DNA of 64,000 nt from Lithospermum erythrorhizon (lineage: Eukaryota; Streptophyta; Magnoliopsida; Boraginales; Boraginaceae), in assembly GCA_019722365.1 (NCBI GenBank), contig JADFUC010000090.1, forward strand, positions 744,001 to 808,000, read 5' to 3'. The position numbers and the translations under genes were made by a program. Below are positions 1 through 12,724 of this stretch, in pieces; position 1 is the stretch's first letter, and the number at the start of each line of letters is the position of its first letter. The notes under the pieces are model-generated. The model was not told where the DNA came from and did no database searches. It worked only from the letters and a program-made list of their open reading frames with translations.

Positions 1-40
1 GCTTGTGATGAAATGTTGAATTCATGTTTGTGTCTTGTAG

Positions 41-347
41 GGTACCTTGCAGGAAAAGGGGAGGAATAAGGTTTACTATCAATGGTCACTCATACTTTAA
101 TCTTGTCCTAGTAACAAATGTTGGAGGTGCTGGTGATGCTCATGCTGTGTCCATCAAGGGTTCAAGAACAGGATGGCAAGCAATGTCAAGAAATTGGGGC
201 CAAAATTGGCAGAGTAACAGCTACCTCAATGCCCAAAGCCTATCATTTAGGGTGACCACTAGTGACGGACGCAGTGTCGTGTCTTATAACGTCGCCCCGC
301 CTAGCTGGTCCTTCGGGCAGACCTACACCGGTGGGCAGTTCCGCTAG
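41..347 (+). CDS. EXPA: alpha-expansin, last exon (partial, 5' part outside the window)
   Basis: Expansins loosen the cell wall at acid pH in the apoplast without hydrolysing it. The window catches only the final exon. An intron acceptor (tcttgtag) ends at 40, and the exon starts with the third base of a split Arg codon, giving [19 protein letters not shown], the hallmark junction into the C-terminal carbohydrate-binding (CBM63-like) domain. The Trp-rich stretch [16 protein letters not shown] supplies the conserved aromatic residues of the binding face, and the protein ends [12 protein letters not shown], the standard alpha-expansin tail (usually ...GxQF). No frameshift or stop occurs across about 101 residues, so this looks like a working gene. 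The N-terminal signal peptide and GH45-like domain lie upstream of base 1. The EXPA subfamily is clear; the member number cannot be assigned. Confidence 0.94.
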
Positions 348-1990
348 GGCGCCACCCATCCGGTGGTCTATGACATAATTACCTATACACATAATCATGA
401 ATAGATATGATTTTCTACTGTGTGTTATACTAAAATTAAATTTTAAAGTTGATTTTATTGATTGATAAGTTGGGAGTGGCAGTAACTGTTAGTAATAATA
501 TATGGAGAATGATTAATGGCAACATTAGTTGATAAGGTTTTATGGAGCCTTTATGTTGTTTGATGAGATTTTTTGATTGTCTTGTCACTCTTGTGTACGA
601 GATTGTACAACATTTATTTGAAACTCAAATTATTAATATAAAATTAATTATTACTACTATCTTTGTTTCAATTTAGCTGGTTTGGCTAATCATTAAAAAT
701 AGTATACACTATAATCTTTTATCTATTAGTGGAAGAGCTGGAGTGGCTAGTATTGTACCACTTTGATGGAGATAGATAAAGGTGTTCATTTGTTTGGTCT
801 CAAATGTCTGCTATCATTTTAGGGCTAAACATATTTTCAAGGCAAATAAAATTGTATGTGTATCTTAGAAATAGTTTTAAAAAAATAGATATTGTATATC
901 TTGGAAATATATGGCTTCCATTTTAGGACTCTTTTCTAGTAAGGGAGTTAATAAAGGTATTTGATAGAAAAAAAACTAAAAACTGTTCCTCGAAGCTTAA
1001 ATATCAATTATATATTACATCATAAAATCAAATGGCAAAAGGAACTATCAACTTATTAACTTACAAATGATCTCTCATACTTTTACATGTTGCAATCTGG
1101 AAGAGTCTGCTTCAACAGTGATTGGTGAGGCGGCAAAACGTTAGTATAAATGTGAGTTAAATTGCAGTGATGATGCGATAAATTGTAATTGAGTTCACAA
1201 CTTCGTGCTTAATAAGTGGCGGCATTGCACCAATAGCAATGATCACGGAATGTTATGCAGCGGGATGTGCGTTTAATTAACAAACTAATTGTGCCGTTAT
1301 AATATAGCGGTTTAGCATTTTGAAATTCGAAAATATAGTTTTGAAGAGTTTTTGTGTCTTGTATAAGTTTAAAGTTGCAGAAATAATTAGTATTGAATTG
1401 TCTGAAATGGTTCTCGTTGCTCATTAACACTTTGATATTAATTTTAATTTAATATTTGAAAAATCTATCTAGATTAAGATTTTAAGGTATATATGAAAAT
1501 TAAATATTTTAAGATAATTAATATATTATTTTTAAAATATTTTAATATAATAATTTTGAGTAAAATTAATATATTTATTATAAGTTTATTATCCTCTATT
1601 TTATTATGAAATATTCAATAATTTTTTTACTATACATTAAATATATCAATCATATATATATTGATTATATAAATAAAATTAAAAAATACATTATAATAAT
1701 AATTTATTTAATGTAGCCTATATAAATTTAGTGATTATATAATATATAAAAACAAATATATAATAATTTGATATTATATATTGTAAAAAACCCGATAACG
1801 ACTTCGTTAATAAATAAATTAAAAGCAGAGATTATTAAATTTAATTACATAAAAAATTAAATTCCCATGATATTTTATGTCTGCGATGATGTTAAAGTTC
1901 GGAAGTTAGTTATCGAGATAAATTAAAAGCGAGAGGCATCGATCGAATAAAATGTTAAATTTTCACGGTTGGGCCATCAAACAAACTGAC
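348..1990. other. AT-rich intergenic DNA after the expansin gene
   Basis: The first few hundred bases are probably the expansin 3' UTR and terminator region. The rest, especially 1440-1860, is very AT-rich. I see no coding potential and no recognisable repeat. Confidence 0.6.
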
Positions 1991-1999
1991 ACAAGCAAT

Positions 2000-4056
2000 T
2001 TCACTTCTCTTAACTTCCCTGCAGGTAATAGTGACTTGCCCCGCTTTTTTTTTTTCTTCAATTTCTCCTTCATCTCTCGAGCTTGGGCTCAGAATTTTTT
2101 GGGAGAGGCACCTACACGTCGTCCTATAAATCAGTTTTTAAGGTAGGAAGGGTCCGATGCATTAGTATTTTAAGGATAGCGAGTTGACTTTTCGTTGACT
2201 TTTTTGTATTTTTTGAATTTTTATTGCTCCAATTGATTCTTAGTTGTAAAGGGAATTGTGGGATTGAAATATCGTGTTTGAGGTGGAATTTCGGATGTTT
2301 TAGGATAGTTGACTTTTAGATTTTAGGTTGACTTGATTTCTGAGATATTGCCAGATATGAATTGTGTGGAAGCAGAAATTATATAGGGAATTGATAATGA
2401 TCGATATTTAGGGGTAGAAAGTAGCGTTGTAGTCGAGTTGACTTCCCGGCGATTTTGGAGTTGAACTTCTACAAATGTGGTTATTAGTATAAGTACATTG
2501 TGAAATGTTATTTTGAGTATTATGAAGTAAGTTATGGGTTATAAGTGTTGGAAGAAAATATGTTGAAATTAGTTTAGTAGATTCGAGTGATAAGCAGACT
2601 TGGGATTCGAGGTTGATGGTAGTAAGCTTAAGCAGAAGAGTTGAAATTTAGTTGATTATGAAATCGATTGCAAATGTTAAGTAAGTTAGATAAGGTATTA
2701 GCGGATTATGGGGATTAGTCGGGTTGATGCGTTATAAGTAGTTGTTATTGAACATAATTAGCAATCTATAAAGTAAGTTGTCAAATTGTAATTAAAATGG
2801 GTTGAAAGTTAGGAATTAGATTAGGATAAGGGCTTAAACTATTCACGGTAGTAATTATATTTTTCGAATGTTTCTATTAGGACTGGGACGTGGGAGCAGT
2901 GAGGATCGATTGAGTGCTTGGACCTTGAGTGAGTGTAGCGGAGTGGGGATTTATCATTTCGTTTGTTACCTTATACATGTTTGGTATGGTGTATGGTAAA
3001 TTGGTTGTGATGTATAAATGTATGAAGACTGTGTGTGTATAGTTGGGAAATGTACCTTAGAGGCGGTGGTATTAGATGCGTTATGATATAGTTATTTGAG
3101 TGTATCGATGTTTGAGTATATTTATGTTTGAATAAATTCTTTGGTATGTTTAGCAGGCAGTGCATTCATAACTTAGTATATTTTGTGTTTTGGGCGTATC
3201 TGTGTATATTTAGCATGGGAGTATAGGTTATCTGAGGTATTGTTATATGATGTGTATACGCTTGGTTGTTCACGTTGAGATTATTGTGTGATGTTTGTAT
3301 GTTGGTATTATATGTGAGCTGAATTGGTTGAATTGAAATGTTGGGATGATGTTAGATTATTCGAAGGGTGAGCTGTGGGGAAAAGGATATAGCGATGTTC
3401 GTTGTTCGAAGGGTGGCGCGGGGGAAAGGATATGTTGTTGTTGGGTGTTCGAAGGGTGAGCCTGCCGGGAAAATGATGAAATGTTATATATGATGTTATT
3501 GTGGTTTCATTTTTTGTAAGTTATTTTATTGTTATTCTTGTAGTATGGTGACTCGTGTTGTGAAATTATGTTGTCTTTACCCGATTCGTTTTGTGTTATG
3601 AGATCTTGAAACAACATTAATAAATTCTTCTGGCTGAATTCTGCATGTGTGGTTATTGAGGATGGTTTATTTGTTTGATGCCTTGGATAATTGTCATATT
3701 CTGTATTATGCATTATAATTATATATATATATATACTTATACTGCTCCTTCGTCTAATACTTTATCGTATACCTCATTCGGATGTGGGTAGGTTGCAATC
3801 CAGCACAATTCGTTTAAGCTACCAGCGGATTGATTGCTTTGTGAGTCGTGAGTTTGTGAGTGTCGTGGTTGCCCAGGTGAGGACAGTCGTGAGATCACCG
3901 GCAGTCACCTTTTTCTTATTTTGATATTACTCGGTTTTTCATATGTTATTTTGGGATGTTAAAATATTTAAAATATTTTTATTAGGAATATTGAAGCTTG
4001 TATGTGATGAATTCGCTTTAAGTTTTTGAGTTAAGCGATGCCACGATGTTACAACA
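2000..4056 (+). mobile_element. decayed solo-LTR-like remnant (Ty3 chromovirus, Tekay/Del-like)
   Basis: This stretch has no open frame but carries features familiar from long LTRs of the Tekay/Del chromovirus group: repeated GTTGACTTTT-type words (2184-2205, 2308-2335, 2437-2445), a G-rich middle block (2881-2950), a set of tandem repeats (3360-3466), and a right edge reading gatgttacaaca near 4056. No internal polyprotein region lies on either side, so a solo LTR is the simplest reading. The left boundary is a guess, and I found no convincing target-site duplication. Confidence 0.4.
3360..3466 (+). repeat. three tandem copies of a TTCGAAGGGTG unit
   Basis: TTCGAAGGGTG begins at 3360, 3405 and 3448 (spacing 45 and 43). 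Each copy is followed by a purine-rich GGGGAAAAGGAT-like segment. The copies lie inside the LTR-like stretch. Confidence 0.8.
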
Positions 4057-6049
4057 TTTAGTTTAGAACTATTTTACTTTATCAAAATATCGGTTTTATT
4101 GGTATTAAGCAATTGATTTTGTTATCAATAATCGTATGGTATTTCAGTCTCTGAGTTGATAGCGATTTCCCAGCTATAAAGGCTAACTAGAAGCGAATGC
4201 ATTATATATAACAGAATATAACTTCAATTTGAAGATATATATACACTAACAAAATCATATCGTTTCTGTAAATATTTAATGTAAACGTTCTTTATTGAAT
4301 GTTTCACATGTCAGTAAAAATACATAATAAAATATATTAATGTTCAAAGTTGTATATTAAATATTTCAAAATTATATATTAATTATCTTAGTATTAAATT
4401 TTAATATATATCTTAAAATTTTAAATTAGAGATATTTTTCAATTATTACAAAGGTAATTAAGGTATTGGTAGGGGATAAAATGAAAGGCTACGTATTGCA
4501 CTAGCGAAATCACGTATTCAGGAAATGTTAATGTAAAGCACTTTCTTTTATTAAATATTTCCTTGATAAATATAAGAGACAACAAACTCTTAATAAAAAT
4601 ATATTAAATGTCATTTTCAAAGTTAATATATTAATATATTTTAAATAATTAAATTTTAATATATACCTTAAAATATTAATCTAGATACCATTTTTTCAAA
4701 TAGTATAAAATTAAAATAATTAATATTAAAGTGTTGTTAGGAAACAAATAGAAGGTACATTTGTATACTAATAAAGGATCTGTTACCTTTACAACTTCTG
4801 ACAACTCTTCAAATTGTATTTGATCCAAAAATCGCAAAACCGTTAAATTATAATGCTTGATTAATTTAAAATTAAAATGCGGATCCTATGCAATATTTAG
4901 ATGATGCTGGCGTTGGCAGCTGGGGGGCGAAAGTGCAGCCGTACATAGTGGGACCATTCTTGCAATTAACTCCTATAAATGTTCGTCAAAATATTTCAAA
5001 TAATAATTAGAATAGTTCAATTTTTATGGCTTATAACCCAACATTGACCTTAATGGATACGTCATATAATATTCTCATTTATCCATGATGTTCCACTTAA
5101 ATAGGATGTTAGACCTAGTTGAGTTGGATTTGATTCAGAGATCAGTCTAAATTAATTTATACGTATACCAATGATTAGGTACGGCTTTTTTACTTGAAAT
5201 AAGTTGAGCTTTAATATATAATATTTGGTGAAGTATATCAATGGGAAAATTTGAAATGTATTTTTTATTGATATAGTTTTCATAAATTATCTATATCTAT
5301 TAATATTCGATAGTTATTATAATAGTACAAAAAGTCAAAATATCCATCAATGAGAGACGGATCTTAGTGACACTTATTGTGTAATTTTTTTATATTAATG
5401 TTTGTGTAATAATATATAATGATATGAATCTTTTGAATGTAATTTAAAGTTAAGTAACTGAGTTATTGTTTTAACGGTTTTTCTAATATGTGTCATTAGA
5501 GCACATGTTAAGATGATAAATAAGAAAAATATTTGATTCAAGATGGAAATATTTTTTAAATTCATTTCCTTTTATGCTTTTAGATATATATTTATTTTTC
5601 CAATTTTCTTCTTTTAACATATGCCCTTAGTTTTATAATCATTTAAATATGATTCAAATTATTCATATTTATGACATCTTCAGTGGAAAAATCCCGTGGA
5701 AATGCAGGCTAACCAATGATCATTTTAAATATTTTCTTATATGGTCCGATGAAGCTCCTTCGATGCTTCATAACGTACGGTTACACAATTTTTACTTCTC
5801 GTGATGTTTTCTCATTTTAACTACATTCTATTAATCTATAACCACCATTCTTGTCCCAATTCATCCAAATAACACTCTTCTCTTCACTCTTGCATCAACC
5901 AACTAGTAAAATCTTTTAATTTCCAAAAAATTAATTCACAAAGAACTAGTAAACATATCGAAAATAAGTAACCATGAAGATGAACATGACTTGCATCATT
6001 GTGATAGAATTTATCACTTCTTATTTCATTAAGGATGTAGTTCTTAGTT
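4057..6049. other. AT-rich intergenic DNA
   Basis: No gene seen. The open frame of 87 residues on the minus strand at 5884-6147 overlaps the antisense side of the CML remnant that follows and shows no family resemblance. Confidence 0.5.
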
Positions 6050-6490
6050 TTCATGGGATCTTTGATTTGAGGAGAAATTTCTACAAATTTTTCCAGGGAT
6101 ATCTTTGTGATCAAAGTTGAAATTTCATTATCTTGTAAATGTTTCATTATAAACAGAACTTAGGGGTTGTCCCAAAAGTTACAAACTTTGACAGTGGAAA
6201 TGAAGAAGTGAAATTTATATTGGAGAATTTTGAATTATGTTTATCAACTGAAGAAGGTGAAATATTCAGGGGTGAATTGTTCAAATCTTTTGAGGATGAC
6301 TATGATGAAACTAAGAAATGTTTTGTTATTGTTTGATGAGAATAGAGATGGATTTATTGATGCAAATGAGTTGCAAAGAGTGCTCCTTGCTCTAGGTTTC
6401 AATGAGGGATCAGAATTGGAAAACTGCAAAAGGATGATAAGAGTCCATGATGAGAATGATGATGATAAAATAGATTTTAATGGTTCTTAG
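6050..6490 (+). pseudogene. broken calmodulin-like EF-hand protein (CML45/46/47-type)
   Basis: CML proteins are calcium sensors with paired EF-hands. Here the frame ending at 6336 gives ENFELCLSTEEGEIF...DETKKCFVIV, resembling the linker and entry helix of the family. The next frame (6230-6490) then gives a good EF-hand loop, FDENRDGFIDANELQRVLL, followed by a second degraded loop, HDENDDDKIDFNGS, ending in a premature stop where the family continues with its last helix. Joining the two halves needs a one-base shift near 6330, so the copy is frameshifted and truncated. The N-terminal part upstream of 6139 (possibly from 6050) is only weakly recognisable. The loop keeps Asp at positions 1, 5 and Glu at position 12, so calcium binding was ancestral. 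A related remnant lies inverted at 12,725-13,240. Confidence 0.78.
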
Positions 6491-8091
6491 GATAATATTA
6501 GGACTATAGATAGTTGAGACTTAGAAGACTTACAACAAAATTAATTAAGTATTGTTGTTTATGTTAAGTTTGATGGAGTGGTTTTGGTTTTGTACATTCA
6601 ATTCCTCTATTAATACATATACACGCTTTTGAATGTGCACAAACAAAATTTTGGTGTGAATAAATTTAGTTATATGGCAATCTTAGGTGAATTCACAGTA
6701 AAATCTCAAATAATCAAATATATTATAGTAGGTGATTAACATTACAGAAGTGTGGAAGCAGATCATAAATTAACAATCTTGAATATTCTGTGGGTGTTAA
6801 TCGGAGTTGTAATTATTGATTGGGGACTAGGTTATTTTAAGCGAAACTTGTACGTTGATCATGGTAAGATTCGCTGGGCGAGATTAGTGGTACCATGGCT
6901 CTTCCACAGGTTGGTAGCTGAATAACGATGAACACCATAATGCAAATTGCTTAACTCATAATTTAAGGAGTTAGAAATTAGTTAATGAAGGAAAATGTTA
7001 TGGTCAATACATATGAACGACAGTTAGGTTTTGTTTGTTGCCTAATGTATTACTTTCAAGTCTTAAATTAAAGGGAACTGAATGTTCTTGGACAGGAAGT
7101 ATTAACACTAATTAATATTTTAACATGTTTGCTGTTGCTTTAGTTTAAATCCCAGTTATATTAGACAAATATTATAAAATTCAAGTTTGTTAATTTTACT
7201 TAAAAACACTAAATTTGATAATCTTGATCTGATCACTAATTTATTTACTAATTTGGAATTATTTGGTGTGCATATAGTTTCAGTGTGACTGTAGATTTTA
7301 TTAGAATTTTACATGGTGAGATTTGGTATGATATGGATTAGAAATCACAGGATAGTGGACTTTGATGTTTGAATTGAGAGAAAGTGGACGAAATTTCCAA
7401 GAACAATTTGGAGTATTGAAATCCATTTCTTGGGGCCAAAATTTCCTTACATAAAAACATTTAGTACTCAGGTAAACATTTGGGTACTCTTGGTCATGAC
7501 CAACATATATGTGTTTCACACTTTGAGATGATAATACAAGATTTAATGGATATTAAAATAAATTGTTTTAGTTAAATAAACGTCTGTCTAAAATTTACAA
7601 AATACTAATCTGGTTTGTTTTGTTAGTATGGCTATTCATCATAAACAAACGATACTCAGTTTGAAACTTGATTAATTTAAGTTGAGCTTGCAGCTGATGT
7701 GACCAGAAACAAGTTTTTACACAGTTAGGGACAATCTGTTTCATTCTAAAGAATAAATATCTAAATGACAATCTATTAGCCTTGACACTTTACAAAATAA
7801 ATTGTAAAATAATAAATACCAAAATCTAAAATGTATTATTGTACAAGACACTATATTAAATTTATTGAGCTTATTGCGTCTACATTTTGCTTAGCAGTGG
7901 TTAACTATGTTGTATAGCAGACAACTATTGACATAGCATGCCTACGGATGCTACCTATGAGTGTATCACCCAGACGTTAGTGAAAGTGCAGGGATAAATT
8001 ATGTTTACTTGCTATATTTTACTGGTGTATAATTCTTTTGTTTCCCTCTGCAGCCTTTGGGTATAAGATGATTTTATCATTTGGACATCAA
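6491..8091. other. intergenic DNA without recognised genes
   Basis: AT-rich, with no frame showing family resemblance. The 72-residue minus-strand frame at 7301-7519 has no recognisable motif. Confidence 0.5.
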
Positions 8092-8815
8092 TTCTTATGT
8101 CAGGATGAGCAAAAACTTATCAAGGCAGTTTGAGAAAGAACTTATTCCCCTATTTGAGCTCTATAGACAAGCTTTCCAAAATGATATTATTTTCAGCCCC
8201 CAGTCAGAGGCCTAATGAATGTTACAGGTTGAAAAGAGGAGTTTGAGTTAGCGCCGCAGAAAATATTGGAGGCTTAATAAGAACAAATTCAGAACTGCAA
8301 TATCGATGATGATCCATTGAAGGTTCCCGGGGGATTAAATTTGATGTATTGACAGTACGATGGGTATGAAGCTAAATATCCGTTCTTAGCAATGGCTAAG
8401 CAAAAGATCTTCTATCATTGGTTTTCTCTGCCTTGAGATCAGCATGATCTAATTAAAAGGGTTATTGATCCAAAAATCTCATGACTAAATCAAAGATAAT
8501 ATTTTGGAGAGTTGGGTGAAAAGAGATGTAAAATGATGTGATTTCTTAGTATTTGCCATTTATTCTTATTCCATGTTTGCTCAGCTCTTTCATTTTCTAA
8601 TTAGTACATTCATTTTATTGTAGCTCCAAAACAGAAAATGAAGCCTTTGCAATATGATTTTTGGTAATTAAACAAATAGGAGCAACAACTGTTATTGATA
8701 ATATATGCATTCACTAATGCATTTTATTTAAATTTTATTCATGTTTGTTGTATGTTGATTTTCTAATTGATACATTTTATTGTAGCTCCAGAATAGAAGA
8801 CGAGCCTATAGAAGA
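8092..8815 (+). other. possible exon fragments of an unidentified gene
   Basis: After an acceptor-like tatgtcag (to 8102) the DNA reads RMSKNLSRQFEKELIPLFEL and on to FSPQSEA before a stop at 8215, a composition that looks protein-like (amphipathic, charged). Farther on, two copies of a segment ending ttattgtag followed by ctccaRaa occur at 8592-8640 and 8758-8800. The second reads LQNRRRAYRRKREHN, reminiscent of the basic third helix of a homeodomain. No complete frame links these pieces, so this could be a relict gene or chance. I do not assign a family. Confidence 0.25.
8592..8800 (+). repeat. direct duplication containing an acceptor-like junction
   Basis: Copies at 8592-8640 and 8758-8800 share TTTTCTAATT, TACATT, TTTTATTGTAGCTCCA and AGAA in the same order, with a few substitutions and a small indel. 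Confidence 0.7.
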
Positions 8816-9649
8816 AAGCGAGAACACAACATGGTCTGAAAGAGTCTTGTGAGCTTGAGCAACCTTTATGGTTGTTTTCTGACAGTATGGTTGTTTTCAA
8901 TATTGAAATTTGGACTTTGGTTTGGAATTTTGGATATTAGCTTTCAGTTTAGTTTGAACTTTGGGCGTTTGGATATTATTAAGTTTGTTTTATAATATTA
9001 AATTTGTTGGACTTTGGTATTAGAAATGGGCCGAATAGGTAATTTTTTATTTATTATAATTTTCCGAATTTCGGTTCATTTCACATTTCGGTTTTTTGGT
9101 CTGATTCGGATCGAGTTTGATTTGAATACTATATGGACCGGACCGGTTCAGTTGAACGACAGCGGTTGGATGATTTCGATGCAGTCGAATCTTTAAACAT
9201 GCGTTTGGGTCGATTACGATAAGGCCGGGCAGGCACAATCGATTTCGGATCGGCGGAAAATCGGTCCAGTAATTTGTTATTTTAGAATAAATGCCGGTAG
9301 GGTGGCTTACTCAACGTCATAGATGGTGACTCGGAAGCTACCCGCAGTAATGGAAAACACATGAGTAAGGGTAGAGGTACACTCATATTCTGGAGGAGAC
9401 ATTCTGGTGTTGTTGTAGAGGCTAGATCAGCCTCTTACTCATTTGAGGCTTAGGTTGTTCTCTTACTAGGATCTACTTTCGACTTTTCTATAGCGGCCTG
9501 CGAGATAGAACCTCAGCTGACCAACCCAGCTACCGGCCGGCGGATACCTCTTTCACCTTCCTTAGCTCTGAGGGCTACCTCCAACGGACGGTTTCCCGTT
9601 CCTCCGTTGCTGAGAGATTTTCCATTCTCCCTACAGGAGTAAGGTCATT
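8816..9649. other. intergenic DNA, 9040-9280 rich in CGG/CCG words
   Basis: The stretch 9050-9280 is unusually CpG-rich for this half of the window (cggaccggaccggttcag, aatcgatttcggatcggcgg) and resembles the GC-rich end of a retroelement LTR. It holds no gene. 9480-9630 is pyrimidine-rich and unassigned. Confidence 0.4.
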
Positions 9650-9925
9650 GATATTGAAATCAATTAGAATTAGTTTACATTATTAATAAGTTACGACAGA
9701 TTGTCATCAAGATTCATTTACGGTTTGATTCAAAATGGGATTACGAACTTAGTGTTCACCTTAGTAATTGTATATTACTAGTGCTTAGTTCTAATGATAA
9801 TTTGGATTATGAAAATTAACAAGATCTACATATTAATCATTATAATAATAGTAATTGGTCAATTATTATTATTATACAACTTATATTATAACTCTGAGGT
9901 CCTGCATACAATGATATTAGACAAT
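9650..9925 (-). repeat. dispersed LTR-like fragment, copy 1 of 3
   Basis: Read on the minus strand, this matches the segments at 43,800-44,065 and 52,760-53,030. Shared landmarks in order are a TTTAATTTCATnnATGAAATAT-like block, cTCAGAgttataat/gATAATgtcAGTTGTAATA, a run of AATAATAGT words, TTAAATTATCATGA, ACTAGTAATA, and a terminal AATGAATTGATAC-like word. The three copies differ by many substitutions and small indels. The copia polyprotein beside the 43.8-kb copy suggests this is part of a copia LTR. Confidence 0.7.
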
Positions 9926-10619
9926 ATTTCATAGATGAAATTAAAGCAGAGACTTGTATATTGAGAAATGTCTCTACCAGTATTTATATTTACAATCAAA
10001 CTCTATTGATGAATAGTTAGACAGCTTTAAAGTTTAATCTAATTCTTGATTGAAATTGATGAATAAGCAATCTAGTTATTAGATAGTGACTCGTTGATAT
10101 TTTAATTGACTTACATTAAATTAATTAAAATAGAACAAGCTAAGTAACATTCTTATTTAATTAAAACATGCGGTCTAATTAAGTTAACGAGTTAAGTGAT
10201 TTCTTAACGATTTGTTTATGAATGATTTGGGAGCATTATTTAAAAGGGGTTTTATTGAAGAATCGTAAGCACCACGCCCCCTACAAAGCTTAAGCCACTC
10301 CATGATGGTGGAAAGTTTTCTTTTATTTCATTTTCATCTAAAACTCAGCAGGAGTTAAATCTGGTTCGTTTTCTCTGGTGTGCTCTTGATCTAGGGGATA
10401 TCATTTGATGTGTTTAACAAGAAACTTTGGAGGATTTTTTGAAGAGGCTATCCATAGCAGGGGTTAGTTAGAGGATTTGAGTTCGTTAAACTAGATTTGC
10501 GATATGGGATTCTCATTATTCATACATTTCCTGTTTTTGTGTGAATTAATATCATTGGTAGAGGATCTGAGTTCTGAATTGGTGTTATCCATGAATAGAT
10601 TCTATACTAGATTCTAACA
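9926..10619. other. AT-rich sequence, probably retroelement-derived
   Basis: This follows the LTR-like fragment. It includes a short purine phrase seen twice (gaggatttgagttc near 10,471; gaggatctgagttc near 10,561), consistent with untranslated retroelement DNA. No gene seen. Confidence 0.35.
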
Positions 10620-12340
10620 GCATGCCCTGAAAAGCTTATTTTGGTGGCGATCCTTTCTCCAGACCTCGATCTATTACAGGACTGGTTCAGTTGATTCAGC
10701 CAAACAAAGACATTGTAAAGATCAACAAGATTTGGATGAGAGAGAATAAAGTGAAATAAGTGGAACCTAATATCTTGTGGATTCTGAAAAAGATTGCGAA
10801 AGGATCTTTGAAAAAGAGGTATATGGCCTTTTGTTGACAGGTTTAGTGGCTCGAGCCTCCCGTTTCACCTCCAAATTGTGACCTATAAGGAGTGTCGGAT
10901 AACACCTCTATTATATGTGGAAGATATGAGCCTCTTTGCTTGACAATACTTTGAAGCTTCTCTCCCCCAACGAGGCCGACTCTTCAGTAATGATGGAAGC
11001 GTTTCGATGCATAAATGAGTCATTGAAATGCTTGGGGGTAGGGTTATCGGTGCCGAGATCTATATATAATGGTTAGAAAAGGTGGCAGAGTCAAATTGAC
11101 TCTGGAACTTGTGGTAGGAAGAGGACCACTAATAATTCTTGGTTGGGTCAACTACTTGACTAAAGCTTGAGGAAGGGCCCAGGAGAAACCCTATGCTTGG
11201 AACTTTGATTGGCTTCACAGCTCTACGAACCCAAAAGCGTGGTTCTCAGCCTCTTGTTGAAGGAATCACTTTCAAAGGGAAATAAATGGGGAGAAATATA
11301 AATTGGAGCAGAGAAGGCTGGCACAGGGCCGAGTTAACCTCATGTCATAGACTAAAGCCACTTAAATCACTAAAGGCAGCTTATCAACATACCAAGGAAG
11401 TTATCCTGCATACACGAGGAAGGGAGAATTGGATTAATAAACAACTAGATCCTCACTCTTCATCTGTAGAGTAGGGGTTTAACTTCGATTGAAAGAGTCC
11501 ATTATCACGGCGTACCAACGATCGTTTCCCAAAGAATCACTTTTTATGACAGATATCTTTTATTCTATTTGGTGAAGGACCATACAAATGTTACGTTTAC
11601 GCGGTAAAGATAGTTTGGGGAAATTGAGGTGAAAGCGGAAGCAGAGACTGACGAGGAGACCACAGTTTGGTTTCAAATCACATCCGACGGCGGCTTCCCG
11701 AAGATGATAGTTGTTAAATGCCTGAATGGTAGCGAGTTGGCGAGGCACCAGTTAATAGAGATGAGGAGATTGTTAAGCGAGAAAATGGGTGCGTCAGTAA
11801 AAGCCTCGGCTCTGGAGGGTATAGTCGGATTGCTTGGTCGGATAGAAGAGTTGTTTTCTATATTGGAATGTGTAATTGCTGCTTTCCAAAAGCGGGTAGT
11901 ATATCTTATAGGTGAAATAAGTTGTAAGACCACCCACAGTTGATCCTCGGTTAAATTGAGGCTATTTCTTTAAAAGAAGAGGATGGCGTTATATCGCGAT
12001 GGCTTCGGCCCTTTGGCCCATACTGAGGGATTAGGGTAGCTAAATGAGGATTAAGCCTTTTCGTGACCAGAGGTTGGAGTTAAAGTCTTCCCTCTGCTCG
12101 AGGACCAGTCGCTTGAAGAACAGCATTCGCCCGGCAAGGAGACTTCCTCACGGACTCTCTCCGGCTCGGCGGGGCGAACCCTGAAGTCATTAACGTTCGG
12201 CGAGTTGAGACATTATCTATCAAGGCGAAAGTATTGGTCAATAAGAGAACGCACACATGTGAAGGGGCAAATTCATAACACGGGCACTTGATCTGTTTCG
12301 AGTTTCCATGAATCGAAATTGACACGGCTGGTGATTGACC
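10620..12340 (+). other. unassigned tract with interrupted protein-like reading
   Basis: The plus strand reads as protein-like segments broken by stops and frameshifts. Around 10,640 it reads GGDPFSRPRSITGLVQLIQP, around 11,080 GGRVKLTLELVVGRGPLIIL. The longest open segment, 11,629-11,943 (104 residues), includes TDEETTVWFQI, PKMIVVKCLNGSELARHQLI and an alanine/leucine-rich helix (ALEGIVGLLGRIEELF). Codons are balanced and the composition differs from the AT-rich flanks, so this may be a decayed gene or retroelement body. I do not recognise the family. The last part (12,080-12,325) is GC-richer and shows nothing further. Confidence 0.35.
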
Positions 12341-12724
12341 GAGTTAGGATGAAGATGAAACGTTGCTGAAAATCAACCATCATCTTCAAACTACAAAACC
12401 CAAATCCTCAAACCTCTAAACCCGTGTAATTCTCAAAGAAAATTTTAAACATGCAAACTAATCACCCTACCCCCTGTTCCAAACCAAAACACTCCTAAAA
12501 TAAAAATCCAAGATGTAGGAAAAATCGTTTCGAAATAAGAACTTGAAAATCTCATAAACGGTTCATATTCAACATCGATTTCAAAAATGTAAACATGTAA
12601 TCGCATTATTCTAGTGGATGATACTACAATAGAATGCTAGTAAAAATTTCAAGAGGCGGAGAATTCATTTTTATTTATAATAGTAATATGAATTTAACAA
12701 TCCATATGCTCCATAAATCTTAAA

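Noticed and set aside
2971..3713. Minus-strand open frames at 2971-3165 and 3507-3713
   Set aside because: Low-complexity His/Ile/Thr/Asn-rich readings inside the LTR-like remnant; no family resemblance.
11673..11933. Minus-strand frame of 86 residues
   Set aside because: Mirror of the more protein-like plus-strand frame at 11,629-11,943.
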